64,000 nt of DNA, taken from Croceibacter atlanticus HTCC2559 (GTDB taxonomy: Bacteria > Bacteroidota > Bacteroidia > Flavobacteriales > Flavobacteriaceae). Positions 34,115 to 42,644 of the stretch are shown here, piece by piece. The notes beneath the pieces are model-generated. The model saw nothing but the letters and a program-made list of their open reading frames with translations. It had not been told where the DNA came from and made no database searches. Where the stretch lies: NCBI RefSeq assembly GCF_000196315.1, contig NC_014230.1:186001-250000 (forward strand), read 5' to 3'. Position 1 is the stretch's first letter, and every line of letters begins with the position of its first letter. A program made the position numbers and the translations under genes.

Positions 34115-35266
34115 ATGAGCACCAAGTCTTTTGATTTCATCATTATTGGTGCAGGTTTATCTGGTCTTCATTTAGCTCATTCGTTTCTTAATGATCCTTT
34201 TTTTAAAGATTTTTCAATAGCTATAATTGATAAATCTTCTAAATCTAAAAACGACAAAACGTATTGCTTTTGGGAAAAAGGTAAGGGAAATTGGGATTCT
34301 ATTCTAACAAAATCTTGGACTAGCGCATTAGTTTATGGTACATCTAAAAAAATAAATGTGCCCTTACTGCCTTATACGTACAAGATGGTAAAATCGTTGG
34401 ATTTTTACAATTTTGTTTTAAGTGAGATTGAAGCTTCCAATACTATTCAGTTTTTTAAAGATGACGTACAATATGTTAATGAAGACAACATAGTCACTGT
34501 AACCTGCAATACTAATTCGTTTCAAGCCAAGCACGTCTTTGATAGTAGGGTTACTGAAGATTTCGAAAAAGACAAAACTGCTACTACTCTTTTACAACAC
34601 TTTAAGGGATGTACTATAAGTACAAAAAAACCGACATTTAATCCTGAAGTCTTAACAATGATGGATTATAGGTTAACCTACAAGAACACCACTAGTTTTA
34701 TGTATGTTTTGCCTATTACGCCTACTAAAGCTCTTATTGAATACACGTTCTTCTCACCAAGTTTAGTTGAAGACCATATTTATGATTCGCACTTAAAAAC
34801 CTATATTTCTAATACCTTATCTATTACAGAATATACTATAATTGAATCTGAAAAAGGTATTATTCCTATGACAGATTACAAGTTTAAAAAACACCATACA
34901 GATGCCATTACCAAAATTGGAACTGCTGGTGGTTGGGTTAAAGGCTCAAGTGGTTATTCATTTAAAATGTCTGAAAAGAAATCGAAGAGAATTATTGAGA
35001 ACATTAAAACTGGCAGTCATCCCACTAATGGGTTATACAACAACAAATTTGAGTTGTTTGATGTTATTTTCCTTAAAGTCTTAAAAGATGATAACAGTTA
35101 CGGCCCTAAACTCTTTCAAGATTTTTACAGCAAGAATGAAATGGCAATAGCATTAAAGTTTTTAGATGAAGAAACTTCCTTTAATGAAGATTTAAAAATA
35201 GTGTGGAGCTTAAGATCATTTAAGTTTGTTAAAGCATTTTTTAAAACACTATTCAGGTTTAGATAG
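34115..35266 (+). CDS. crtY: Lycopene cyclase (CrtY type)
   Basis: It closes the two beta rings of lycopene to give beta-carotene. The 383 residues start with the dinucleotide-binding IIIGAGLSGLHLAHSFL and show YCFWEKG, MDYRLTYKNTTSFMYVLPITPTKALIEYTFF and the late TAGGWVKGSSGYSF cut typical of lycopene cyclases. It is the last gene of the crt operon. Its 3' end overlaps the convergent thioredoxin gene by 18 bases, so no terminator lies between. Confidence 0.93.
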   Translation: MSTKSFDFIIIGAGLSGLHLAHSFLNDPFFKDFSIAIIDKSSKSKNDKTYCFWEKGKGNWDSILTKSWTSALVYGTSKKINVPLLPYTYKMVKSLDFYNFVLSEIEASNTIQFFKDDVQYVNEDNIVTVTCNTNSFQAKHVFDSRVTEDFEKDKTATTLLQHFKGCTISTKKPTFNPEVLTMMDYRLTYKNTTSFMYVLPITPTKALIEYTFFSPSLVEDHIYDSHLKTYISNTLSITEYTIIESEKGIIPMTDYKFKKHHTDAITKIGTAGGWVKGSSGYSFKMSEKKSKRIIENIKTGSHPTNGLYNNKFELFDVIFLKVLKDDNSYGPKLFQDFYSKNEMAIALKFLDEETSFNEDLKIVWSLRSFKFVKAFFKTLFRFR

Positions 35267-35818
35267 AAGCTCATCTAAAGTACTTCTAAACTTTTTACTA
35301 TTCCAATTAGCACTACCTGTATGGTTTATAATTAGGTTGTCTTTAGCATCTAACACATAAGTGGTTGGTAGTTGATCACTGTTAAAAGCTTCAGGCAAGC
35401 TATTTGTACTTGTATAAAATGGCAATGTATAGTTGTGTTTTTCTGCAAAGGCTTTGGTAGTTTTGACATCCTCATTAGATAAAAACACAAATACCACATC
35501 GTCCTTGTAGTCATTATAAACATTTTGAAAACTTGGCATTTCTGCCACACAAGGCGGACACCAAGTAGCCCAGAAATTAACCACTAAAGGTTTGTTTATA
35601 TGCTCTACCCTTAACACCATACCATTGGCATCAACTATCTCCCAATTAGATAAATTAACTTCTTTCGAAGTCTCTTCAATACTTGGTGAAAAAGCTAATA
35701 ACTGTTGTGCAAACACCTGAATCTTAAATCTGGTTTGCGGTATTAAGAGTAACACAATAAAAAAAAGCAACAACACATTTTGCCATTGCTTTTTTAAGAA
35801 TTTAAATATTGTTTTCAA
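35249..35818 (-). CDS. TlpA/ResA-like membrane-anchored thioredoxin
   Basis: The 189-residue protein has an N-terminal membrane anchor (VLLLFFIVLLLIP, about residues 15-27) and a thioredoxin fold with the redox centre in NFWATWCPPCVAEMPSF (CPPC), followed by VVFVFLSNEDVKTTKAF and the cis-Pro segment LPTTYVLDA. TlpA/ResA proteins reduce disulphides in the periplasm, for example in cytochrome c maturation. It begins 1 base after the CI-like regulator's stop and so shares its transcript. Confidence 0.92.
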   Translation of the reverse strand: MKTIFKFLKKQWQNVLLLFFIVLLLIPQTRFKIQVFAQQLLAFSPSIEETSKEVNLSNWEIVDANGMVLRVEHINKPLVVNFWATWCPPCVAEMPSFQNVYNDYKDDVVFVFLSNEDVKTTKAFAEKHNYTLPFYTSTNSLPEAFNSDQLPTTYVLDAKDNLIINHTGSANWNSKKFRSTLDELLSKPE

Positions 35819-35819
35819 T

Positions 35820-36548
35820 CTACTTTATTTGCTGGGAAAGTCTTTCAATTTGATATTCTAACTGCTTAAGGTTAGATTCCATATGTTCAAACTTATCTGT
35901 TTCTACTTTTGTGTTAGTATTAACTTTGCTTGTAACCTTACCTTTTATTGAAAGAATTGCTTTAATTTCTTCGTTCTCTATTTTTATCGGGCTATAGTGT
36001 TTATTATCACTTTCTAAGTAGCAATAGCCGTATTCTTTCTTTACGCGCTTAGTAAGGAGACCTTTTTCTGTCCCTATTACAACTAATGAATTATCTGCAA
36101 CATCTGAAATAGAATGTTGAGCTTCACAAATTAAGATATCATTTGGGTAAAATGTTGGTGTCATACTATCACCTTCTACTTCAAATAATAGGTGATTAGA
36201 TGAAGATTTAAATCCTGGGATTCTATATCTGTCATATTCACTTTGTGAATGTGCTCCTTGCAGTTCATTTAAATTACCTGCAACAGCCTCAACATTTATA
36301 AAAGGAATAAAACCATTTTCAATATTCATATGAATAAGGTTAGTTTCTCCTTTGAGTATAAAATCTGTACTAACATCATATAACTTTGAAAGTGTAAGCA
36401 CATGACCTATCATAACATTATTGTGTGCACTTTCAATTAAAGAGTAAGCACTTTGTGAAATGTTAAGTTTTTCTGCAATAAATTGTTGTGAGTATTTTTT
36501 TTCCTTACGTAATGATTTTATTCTTTGACCTATTGATGTCATCATCAT
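35820..36548 (-). CDS. XRE-family repressor with S24 (LexA/CI-like) domain
   Basis: The 242-residue protein has an XRE helix-turn-helix at about residues 8-65 (RIKSLRKEKKYSQQFIAEKLNISQSAYSLIES cut short), an S24 domain at about 80-200 with a possible Ala90-Gly91 cleavage site, Ser128 in EGDSMTPTF and Lys167 in LLTKRVKK, and a coiled coil at 215-242. Spacing (38 from Ala-Gly to Ser, 39 from Ser to Lys) is close to LexA. Such regulators are common in Flavobacteriia and not only in phage. The start could also be the third Met, at 36542. Targets are unknown. Confidence 0.87.
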   Translation of the reverse strand: MMMTSIGQRIKSLRKEKKYSQQFIAEKLNISQSAYSLIESAHNNVMIGHVLTLSKLYDVSTDFILKGETNLIHMNIENGFIPFINVEAVAGNLNELQGAHSQSEYDRYRIPGFKSSSNHLLFEVEGDSMTPTFYPNDILICEAQHSISDVADNSLVVIGTEKGLLTKRVKKEYGYCYLESDNKHYSPIKIENEEIKAILSIKGKVTSKVNTNTKVETDKFEHMESNLKQLEYQIERLSQQIK

Positions 36549-36790
36549 GAGAGCATTAAGTTAGTGAATAACAAATTTAGGGATAAGCAGTAGTTTATGA
36601 TTGCACATTAACATAATGAGATGACCTATATAAACTATTTAAACCAATTTTTAGTGCAATAAATTATTAATAAACATTTAATCGTTAATATTTAGCACAT
36701 TGATGACAAAAGGAGTTATAGCGTATGATAGTTTAAGAATAATTTAAGATATATTTTTTGTTAAATTTTAACATTTCGAGGCAAAAACAT

Positions 36791-36821
36791 AAAAGGCTGA
36801 ACGATTAACGTTCAGCCTTTT
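36791..36821 (-). terminator. Terminator after aconitase
   Basis: AAAAGGCTGAACG, loop of five bases, CGTTCAGCCTTTT: a 13-bp perfect inverted repeat. It lies 25-55 bases after the aconitase stop on the minus strand. In principle it can work in both directions, but the plus strand has no gene reading toward it. Confidence 0.9.
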
Positions 36822-36845
36822 ATAAAATATATTAAACCAAAGGGC

Positions 36846-39113
36846 TTAAGACCTGTTCTGTTTTTTTATAAGATTTAATGCAGATCCTTCTTTATACCAT
36901 TCAATTTGTGGAAGGTTGTAAGTGTGATTTGCTTTAATTGTATCCTTGCTACCATCTTCGTGAACTATCTCGATAGTTAATTGCTTATCTGGTGCAAAAT
37001 CTTCTAAATCTATAAAGTTGAACGTATCATCTTCTTGTATTAAATCATAGTCAGCTTCATTTGCAAAAGTGATTCCTAACATACCTTGTTTCTTAAGGTT
37101 TGTTTCATGAATTCTTGCAAAAGATTTTACCAATACTACTTTCACACCAAGGTGTCTTGGCTCCATTGCAGCGTGCTCTCTAGAAGAACCTTCACCATAG
37201 TTATGATCTCCTACAACAACTGTTGGTATACCCTTTTCCTTGTAATGACGCTGTACTTTAGGCACGGCATCATACTCTCCGGTTAATTGGTCTTTCACAA
37301 AGTTTGTTTGCTTGTTGTAAGCATTTACAGCTCCGATAAGGCAGTTATTAGAAATATTATCTAAGTGACCTCTATAACGTAACCAAGGACCAGCCATACT
37401 AATATGGTCTGTAGTACATTTTCCAAATGCTTTAATTAGCAATTTAGCGTCTGTTAAGTTTTTACCATCCCAAGGCTCAAAAGGTGTTAATAGTTGTAAA
37501 CGCTCACTATCTTCAGCAACTTTTACATCTACATCGCTACCATCTGAAACTGGCTCTACATAACCTGCATCTTCTACATCAAAACCTTTTGGAGGCAGTT
37601 CTATACCGCTAGGTACATCTAATTTTACCTCTTCACCATCTTCATTTAGAAGCGTATCGTTAAGTGGATCAAAATCTAAACGTCCTGAGATTGCAATTGC
37701 AGCCACCATTTCTGGAGATCCTACAAAGGCATGTGTATTAGGGTTACCATCTGCTCTTTTAGAGAAGTTTCTATTAAAAGAGTGCACTATAGTATTCTTT
37801 TCATCGCCTTTTAAATCACTACGATCCCATTGCCCAATACAAGGTCCACAGGCATTTGTAAAGATTGTTGCATTAAGGTCTTCAAATATCTTAAGAATAC
37901 CATCACGCTCTGCTGTGTAACGTATTTGCTCTGAACCTGGATTAATACCAAAGTCAGACTTTGCTACTATCTTCTTATCTACAGCTTGTTTAGCTATAGA
38001 TGCAGCTCTAGTTAAATCTTCATAAGATGAGTTTGTACAAGATCCTATAAGACCCCAATCTACTTTAATTGGCCAGTCGTTCTTTTTAGCCTTGTCTTTC
38101 ATTTCTGAAACAGGTGTCGCTAAATCTGGAGTAAAAGGTCCGTTTAGGTGAGGACGTAACTCGTCAAGATTTATTTCGATTACCTCATCAAAATAATCTT
38201 CTGGAGTTTCATAAACTTCAGGATCTGCAGTAAGGTAATCTTTAACAGCGTTAGCAGCATCTGCCACATCACTTCTGTCTGTCGCTCTAAGGAAACGCTC
38301 CATAGATTCGTCATAACCAAATGTTGATGTTGTTGCACCAACTTCTGCACCCATATTACAAATAGTTCCTTTACCAGTACAGCTCATAGATTTTGCGCCT
38401 GGCCCAAAGTATTCAATAATTGCGCCTGTTCCTCCTTTTACGGTAAGAATACCAGCAACCTTTAAGATAACATCTTTAGCAGCTGTCCAACCATTAAGTT
38501 TCCCGGTTAGCTTTACACCTATAAGTTTTGGAAACTTAAGTTCCCAAGGCATACCAGCCATAACATCGACAGCATCTGCACCACCAACACCAATAGCTAC
38601 CATTCCTAAACCACCAGCGTTAACTGTGTGAGAGTCTGTACCAATCATCATTCCTCCAGGAAATGCATAATTTTCTAATACTACTTGGTGAATAATACCT
38701 GCACCTGGTTTCCAGAAGCCAATACCATATTTTTTAGATACAGATTCAAGAAAATCAAAAACCTCATTACTTGTTTCGTTAGCTCGTTTTAAATCTGCTT
38801 TAGCTCCTTGCTTTGCCTGTATAAGGTGATCACAATGTACTGTAGTAGGCACTGCCACATTAGGTTTTCCAGCTTGCATGAATTGCAAAAGCGCCATTTG
38901 CGCTGTAGCATCTTGACAAGCTATACGGTCTGGTGCAAAGTCTACATAATCTTTAGATCTAGTAAATGCTTGAGTTGCATTACCGTCCCAAAGGTGACTG
39001 TAAAGTATTTTTTCTGAAAGTGTTAAGGGCTTACCAACAACCTCACGTGCTTTATCTACACGTTCCGTCATTTGGTCATAGACCTTTTTTATCATGTCAA
39101 TATCGAATGCCAT
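36846..39113 (-). CDS. acn: Aconitate hydratase, mitochondrial type
   Basis: The 4Fe-4S enzyme converts citrate to isocitrate in the TCA cycle. At 755 residues it is close to mitochondrial aconitase (about 750-780) and shorter than AcnA (about 890). The cluster cysteines are visible in [15 protein letters not shown] and [40 protein letters not shown] and the late [17 protein letters not shown] are also diagnostic. It stands alone, with about 245 bases of non-coding DNA upstream and a strong terminator downstream. Confidence 0.97.
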   Translation of the reverse strand: MAFDIDMIKKVYDQMTERVDKAREVVGKPLTLSEKILYSHLWDGNATQAFTRSKDYVDFAPDRIACQDATAQMALLQFMQAGKPNVAVPTTVHCDHLIQAKQGAKADLKRANETSNEVFDFLESVSKKYGIGFWKPGAGIIHQVVLENYAFPGGMMIGTDSHTVNAGGLGMVAIGVGGADAVDVMAGMPWELKFPKLIGVKLTGKLNGWTAAKDVILKVAGILTVKGGTGAIIEYFGPGAKSMSCTGKGTICNMGAEVGATTSTFGYDESMERFLRATDRSDVADAANAVKDYLTADPEVYETPEDYFDEVIEINLDELRPHLNGPFTPDLATPVSEMKDKAKKNDWPIKVDWGLIGSCTNSSYEDLTRAASIAKQAVDKKIVAKSDFGINPGSEQIRYTAERDGILKIFEDLNATIFTNACGPCIGQWDRSDLKGDEKNTIVHSFNRNFSKRADGNPNTHAFVGSPEMVAAIAISGRLDFDPLNDTLLNEDGEEVKLDVPSGIELPPKGFDVEDAGYVEPVSDGSDVDVKVAEDSERLQLLTPFEPWDGKNLTDAKLLIKAFGKCTTDHISMAGPWLRYRGHLDNISNNCLIGAVNAYNKQTNFVKDQLTGEYDAVPKVQRHYKEKGIPTVVVGDHNYGEGSSREHAAMEPRHLGVKVVLVKSFARIHETNLKKQGMLGITFANEADYDLIQEDDTFNFIDLEDFAPDKQLTIEIVHEDGSKDTIKANHTYNLPQIEWYKEGSALNLIKKQNRS

Positions 39114-39358
39114 AGTGTGAGTGTGTTTATTTTTTGAAGTCTTGCGAAAATACGGAAATACAAAGACATTTAAAAGTTTAATGCCAGTATTGCAATTTAT
39201 CTAATTTTCATAAAGACTTATTATGAAATTACAGATTTATTATAACCTAACTTAAGGATGTATTGAATATTTGACATATTATTAAGGTCTTCAGAATTTT
39301 ACCCTAATTCTTTATATATCATTAAAGTATAGATAAAGAATAACAAACAGTTAGTTTC

Positions 39359-40312
39359 CTAAAATAAGTCTTTTATAATCTGCTCTATAGATATGCCTTC
39401 TGCTTCTGCTTTGTAGTTTCTTATCATTCTATGCCTAAGAATACCTGTTGCAACTGCTTGTACGTCTTCAATATCTGGAGAATATTTCCCTCTAGTGGCT
39501 GCGTGTGTCTTTGCAGCTAAAATTAAGTTTTGGGAAGCTCTTGGTCCTGCACCCCAATCTACAAACTCTTGTACAAGATTAGAGGCTTCTGAAGATTTAG
39601 GACGTGTTTTTCCAACAATTTTAACTGCATACTCTATAACATTATCAGCTACAGGTATGCGCCTTATAAGTTGTTGAAAATCTATAATTTCTTGTGCCGT
39701 AAATAAAGGGTTAACTGTTGCTTTATGGTCTCCAGTAGTTGCCTTTACAACATCTACCTCTTCCTGAAAACTTGGGTAATCTAAATTTATAGAGAACATG
39801 AAACGGTCTAACTGTGCTTCTGGTAAAGGGTAAGTACCTTCTTGCTCAATCGGGTTTTGAGTTGCCAATACAAAATAAGGCAAGCTTAAAGGGTAATTGG
39901 TTCCTGCAACTGTTACAGAACGCTCTTGCATTGCTTCCAAAAGTGCTGCTTGTGTTTTAGGAGGCGTTCTGTTAATTTCATCTGCAAGTATGATATTAGA
40001 GAATACTGGTCCTTTTAAAAACTTAAATTCTCTGTTTTTATCTAAAATTTCAGATCCTAAAATATCACTTGGCATAAGGTCTGGCGTAAACTGAATACGC
40101 TTAAAATCTAAACCAAGGGCTTGAGAAATGGTATTTACCATTAACGTTTTAGCTAAACCTGGAACACCAACAAGAAGCGCGTGCCCTCCAGAAAATATAG
40201 AAATTAATATTTCCTCGATGACTTGTTCTTGACCAACAATAACTTTTGCTATTTCTTTTTTTAGTTGGGTATGTTTTTCAACGAGGTGTTTAACAGCTGA
40301 AACGTCTGACAT
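39359..40312 (-). CDS. MoxR-family AAA+ ATPase
   Basis: The 317-residue ATPase has Walker A GVPGLAKTLM (about residues 46-55), Walker B ILADEINRTPPKTQAALLEAMQE, the sensor-1 Asn in LATQNPIEQEGTYPLPEAQLDRF, and a C-terminal lid. MoxR proteins act as chaperones in assembly of metal or periplasmic enzyme complexes, often with von Willebrand A partners; none of those is in the window. It lies 3 bases downstream of the SurA-like gene and is the last of that operon. Confidence 0.94.
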   Translation of the reverse strand: MSDVSAVKHLVEKHTQLKKEIAKVIVGQEQVIEEILISIFSGGHALLVGVPGLAKTLMVNTISQALGLDFKRIQFTPDLMPSDILGSEILDKNREFKFLKGPVFSNIILADEINRTPPKTQAALLEAMQERSVTVAGTNYPLSLPYFVLATQNPIEQEGTYPLPEAQLDRFMFSINLDYPSFQEEVDVVKATTGDHKATVNPLFTAQEIIDFQQLIRRIPVADNVIEYAVKIVGKTRPKSSEASNLVQEFVDWGAGPRASQNLILAAKTHAATRGKYSPDIEDVQAVATGILRHRMIRNYKAEAEGISIEQIIKDLF

Positions 40313-40315
40313 ATT

Positions 40316-41791
40316 TTAATTTTGTTTTAACCAGTCACTAGCAAAATCACAATTTCTGTAATCGCCATTTATTTTAATGTAAGTATCGTCAATTTTTTCT
40401 TCTTGCCAAGCTTCAATGGCCTTTAATTGTTTTTCCTTAAGTGCTAGTTCTTTAATTTTCAAGTAATCTTGCGCATAATCTGCAATGTGCTCTTCATACC
40501 TATCTGTAACTGTCATTATCTTAAATTTCTTACGGCCTACTCTATCTTCTTCAGTTAAAATAGGAGAAATTTCATTTTCATCAAGATTAACCACTTGGTT
40601 GTAAATTGTAGGATCAATCTTTGTAAGTTCAAATCTTGTATCTCCAGTTGCAGGATTAATTAACTGTCCGCCATCTTGCTTTGTCTCTTCTTCTGTTGAG
40701 AATTGAACTGCAGCATCTTCAAAAGTAATAGTTCCTTTATTAATTTCAGTTTTTAAACTGTCTATTTGTTTTCTGGCAGCGTTTACACTTTCTGGTGTTG
40801 TATCTGGTACTAAAAGTACTTGTCTTACATCTACAGTTTGTCCTCTTATCTTATCGACCATAAGGATATGAAATCCAAATTCTGTTTCGAAAGGCTCACT
40901 AATTTCACCTTCTTGTAAACTAAAAGCAGCATCTTTAAATTCTTTTACAAATGGGTCTTTACGTGTTAAAGAGTATTGACCACCATTAGCTCTAGATCCT
41001 GTATCTTGTGAATACAATACCGCTTTGGTAGCAAAACTTGCTCCATTATCTAATACATCTCTACGCATTTCATTTAGACGATCTATAACGCGTTGGCGTT
41101 CTGCTTGTGGTATTTCTGGCTGAATTATAATTTGAGCGATTTCAATTTCGTCTCCAAACAAGGGCCTGTCTTCTTTAGGGATACCGTTAAAGTATTCTCT
41201 TACTTCTTCAGGTGTAATCTCAATACCATCTACAATTGAGCGTTGCATTTCTCCAGCTAACTTATTTTGCTTATTAATCTCAAAAAGCTCTGCTCTAAAT
41301 TCGCCTTCATTATCTTTTTGATAAAAATTAAGAACCTTTTCCATTGTTCCTAATTGACGTTTCATATAATCTATTTGCTGATCTACGTAAGCATTTACCT
41401 CAGCATCATTTACCATAATACTATCTATTACGGCGTGGTGTGCATAAAGCTTATCTTCCAGAAGTTTCCCTGTTAAATTGCAGCGTGTTATATCCTGAAC
41501 AGAAATACCTTGACTTTTTAGCTCTATATATGCCTTATCTATATCACTATCTAAAACTACGTACTCTCCAACTACTGCAGCTACGCCATCTACCTTAAAT
41601 TTCTTGAAGGGCTTTTTTACAGTGTCTTGAACTGCGGCTGTTTCTGTAACAGCTGTGCTAGATTCTGTAACTATAACTTGCTTAGTCTGTACCGCTGTAC
41701 TATCTGATGTTGTTTCCTGAGCAGTTAGTGATACTGTAGCGCCTATTAGTGCTGCCACAGTTAAATATTTAGTTGAAAATCTCAAATTCAT
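40316..41791 (-). CDS. SurA-like periplasmic peptidyl-prolyl isomerase
   Basis: From the ATG at 41791 the product is 491 residues with a signal peptide ending TAQ; an ATG five codons upstream (41806) is also open but lengthens the signal. After a Thr/Val-rich linker come the SurA-like N-terminal domain (VDGVAAVVGEYVVLDSDIDKAY cut), a parvulin domain (about 230-335: EIAQIIIQPEIP, NGGQYSLTRKDPFVKEFKDAAFSL, FETEFGFHILMVDKIRG), and a second, degenerate parvulin-like region (FSTEEETKQDGGQLINP). It should help fold outer-membrane barrels. Its start overlaps the upstream lipoprotein gene. Confidence 0.9.
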   Translation of the reverse strand: MNLRFSTKYLTVAALIGATVSLTAQETTSDSTAVQTKQVIVTESSTAVTETAAVQDTVKKPFKKFKVDGVAAVVGEYVVLDSDIDKAYIELKSQGISVQDITRCNLTGKLLEDKLYAHHAVIDSIMVNDAEVNAYVDQQIDYMKRQLGTMEKVLNFYQKDNEGEFRAELFEINKQNKLAGEMQRSIVDGIEITPEEVREYFNGIPKEDRPLFGDEIEIAQIIIQPEIPQAERQRVIDRLNEMRRDVLDNGASFATKAVLYSQDTGSRANGGQYSLTRKDPFVKEFKDAAFSLQEGEISEPFETEFGFHILMVDKIRGQTVDVRQVLLVPDTTPESVNAARKQIDSLKTEINKGTITFEDAAVQFSTEEETKQDGGQLINPATGDTRFELTKIDPTIYNQVVNLDENEISPILTEEDRVGRKKFKIMTVTDRYEEHIADYAQDYLKIKELALKEKQLKAIEAWQEEKIDDTYIKINGDYRNCDFASDWLKQN

Positions 41792-42644
41792 TATTTTTAA
41801 TTGCATCCTTCGTTATATCTGTTCTTAAGTTTTTTATCAATTCTTGTTTCCTCTTGTTAAGTATAATCTGCTCAACCGTTGGTTTTATATAAGATAGTGG
41901 TGCTTGTTCTCCACGTTCTTTAATATCCTTAATATATATTAAATAGACGCCAAGAGAATCTTTAAGTTGCACATATCTATCTGCAGTGTTTAATTGCCAT
42001 GGTTGCGCTTCTTTTAACACTGGCAAATCCTCTAAAAGTTGTCTGGATTCTCTCCAAATTGAATCATTAAGGTTGTATTGAGGATACTCCACAACACTAT
42101 TCATTAAAGATTGTTTGTCTTCACTATTAAATCTTGCTATTTCTCGCTTTACTTGATTTATAGATGATGAACCATCTGGCAGCCTTACATATCTTAGTTT
42201 ATATAATGTTTCATTTAGACTAAAAGCTGTACTATTAGCCTCAAAATATTCTTTAACTTGATTTTCTGTAATAACAGAATCTATTTTCTTTACCACCATT
42301 GCATCTGTATAAGCCTTGGTGTAAAGTTGATTCTTATAATCATCTACCAACTTATCAAATTTTTTCTGGCGCTCTAAATTCAAATTAAGTTTTGCTCTGT
42401 CTATTAAAAGCTGCTGAGTTGCCCAACGGTCTATATAATTATTTACAATTACAGTGCTATCTTCTTTAGATGTTGTTGCGGTTGTTAGATTAGAAATGTC
42501 TTCTCTATACAAAAAGCTTTTGTTTACACGCGCCACGACTTCACGCTCATCTTCAGGGCCAAAGTCAAAATTAAAATAATCACAACTTTGCAGTAAAAAT
42601 ACACCGCAAAAAATAGCTAGTATGTAATTTAATTTAGTCTTCAA
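41769..42644 (-). CDS. SurA-like lipoprotein without a clear isomerase domain
   Basis: The 291-residue protein has a lipoprotein signal (FCGVFLLQSC, lipid Cys at about 21). The mature part resembles the SurA N-terminal chaperone domain: ARVNKSFLYREDISNL, then helices with IDRWATQQLLIDRAKLNLN, and a late ILNKRKQELIKNL helix. I do not see the parvulin sequence (HI, GG.LG, FG.HI) carried by its neighbours, so it is probably a chaperone only. It overlaps the genes on both sides (11 bases upstream, 23 downstream), showing tight coupling. Confidence 0.8.
   Translation of the reverse strand: MKTKLNYILAIFCGVFLLQSCDYFNFDFGPEDEREVVARVNKSFLYREDISNLTTATTSKEDSTVIVNNYIDRWATQQLLIDRAKLNLNLERQKKFDKLVDDYKNQLYTKAYTDAMVVKKIDSVITENQVKEYFEANSTAFSLNETLYKLRYVRLPDGSSSINQVKREIARFNSEDKQSLMNSVVEYPQYNLNDSIWRESRQLLEDLPVLKEAQPWQLNTADRYVQLKDSLGVYLIYIKDIKERGEQAPLSYIKPTVEQIILNKRKQELIKNLRTDITKDAIKNNEFEIFN

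Noticed and set aside
35820-36548. A prophage CI repressor marking a phage remnant
   Set aside because: No integrase, structural phage gene, attachment repeat or composition change lies nearby; S24-type regulators are frequent as chromosomal genes in this family.
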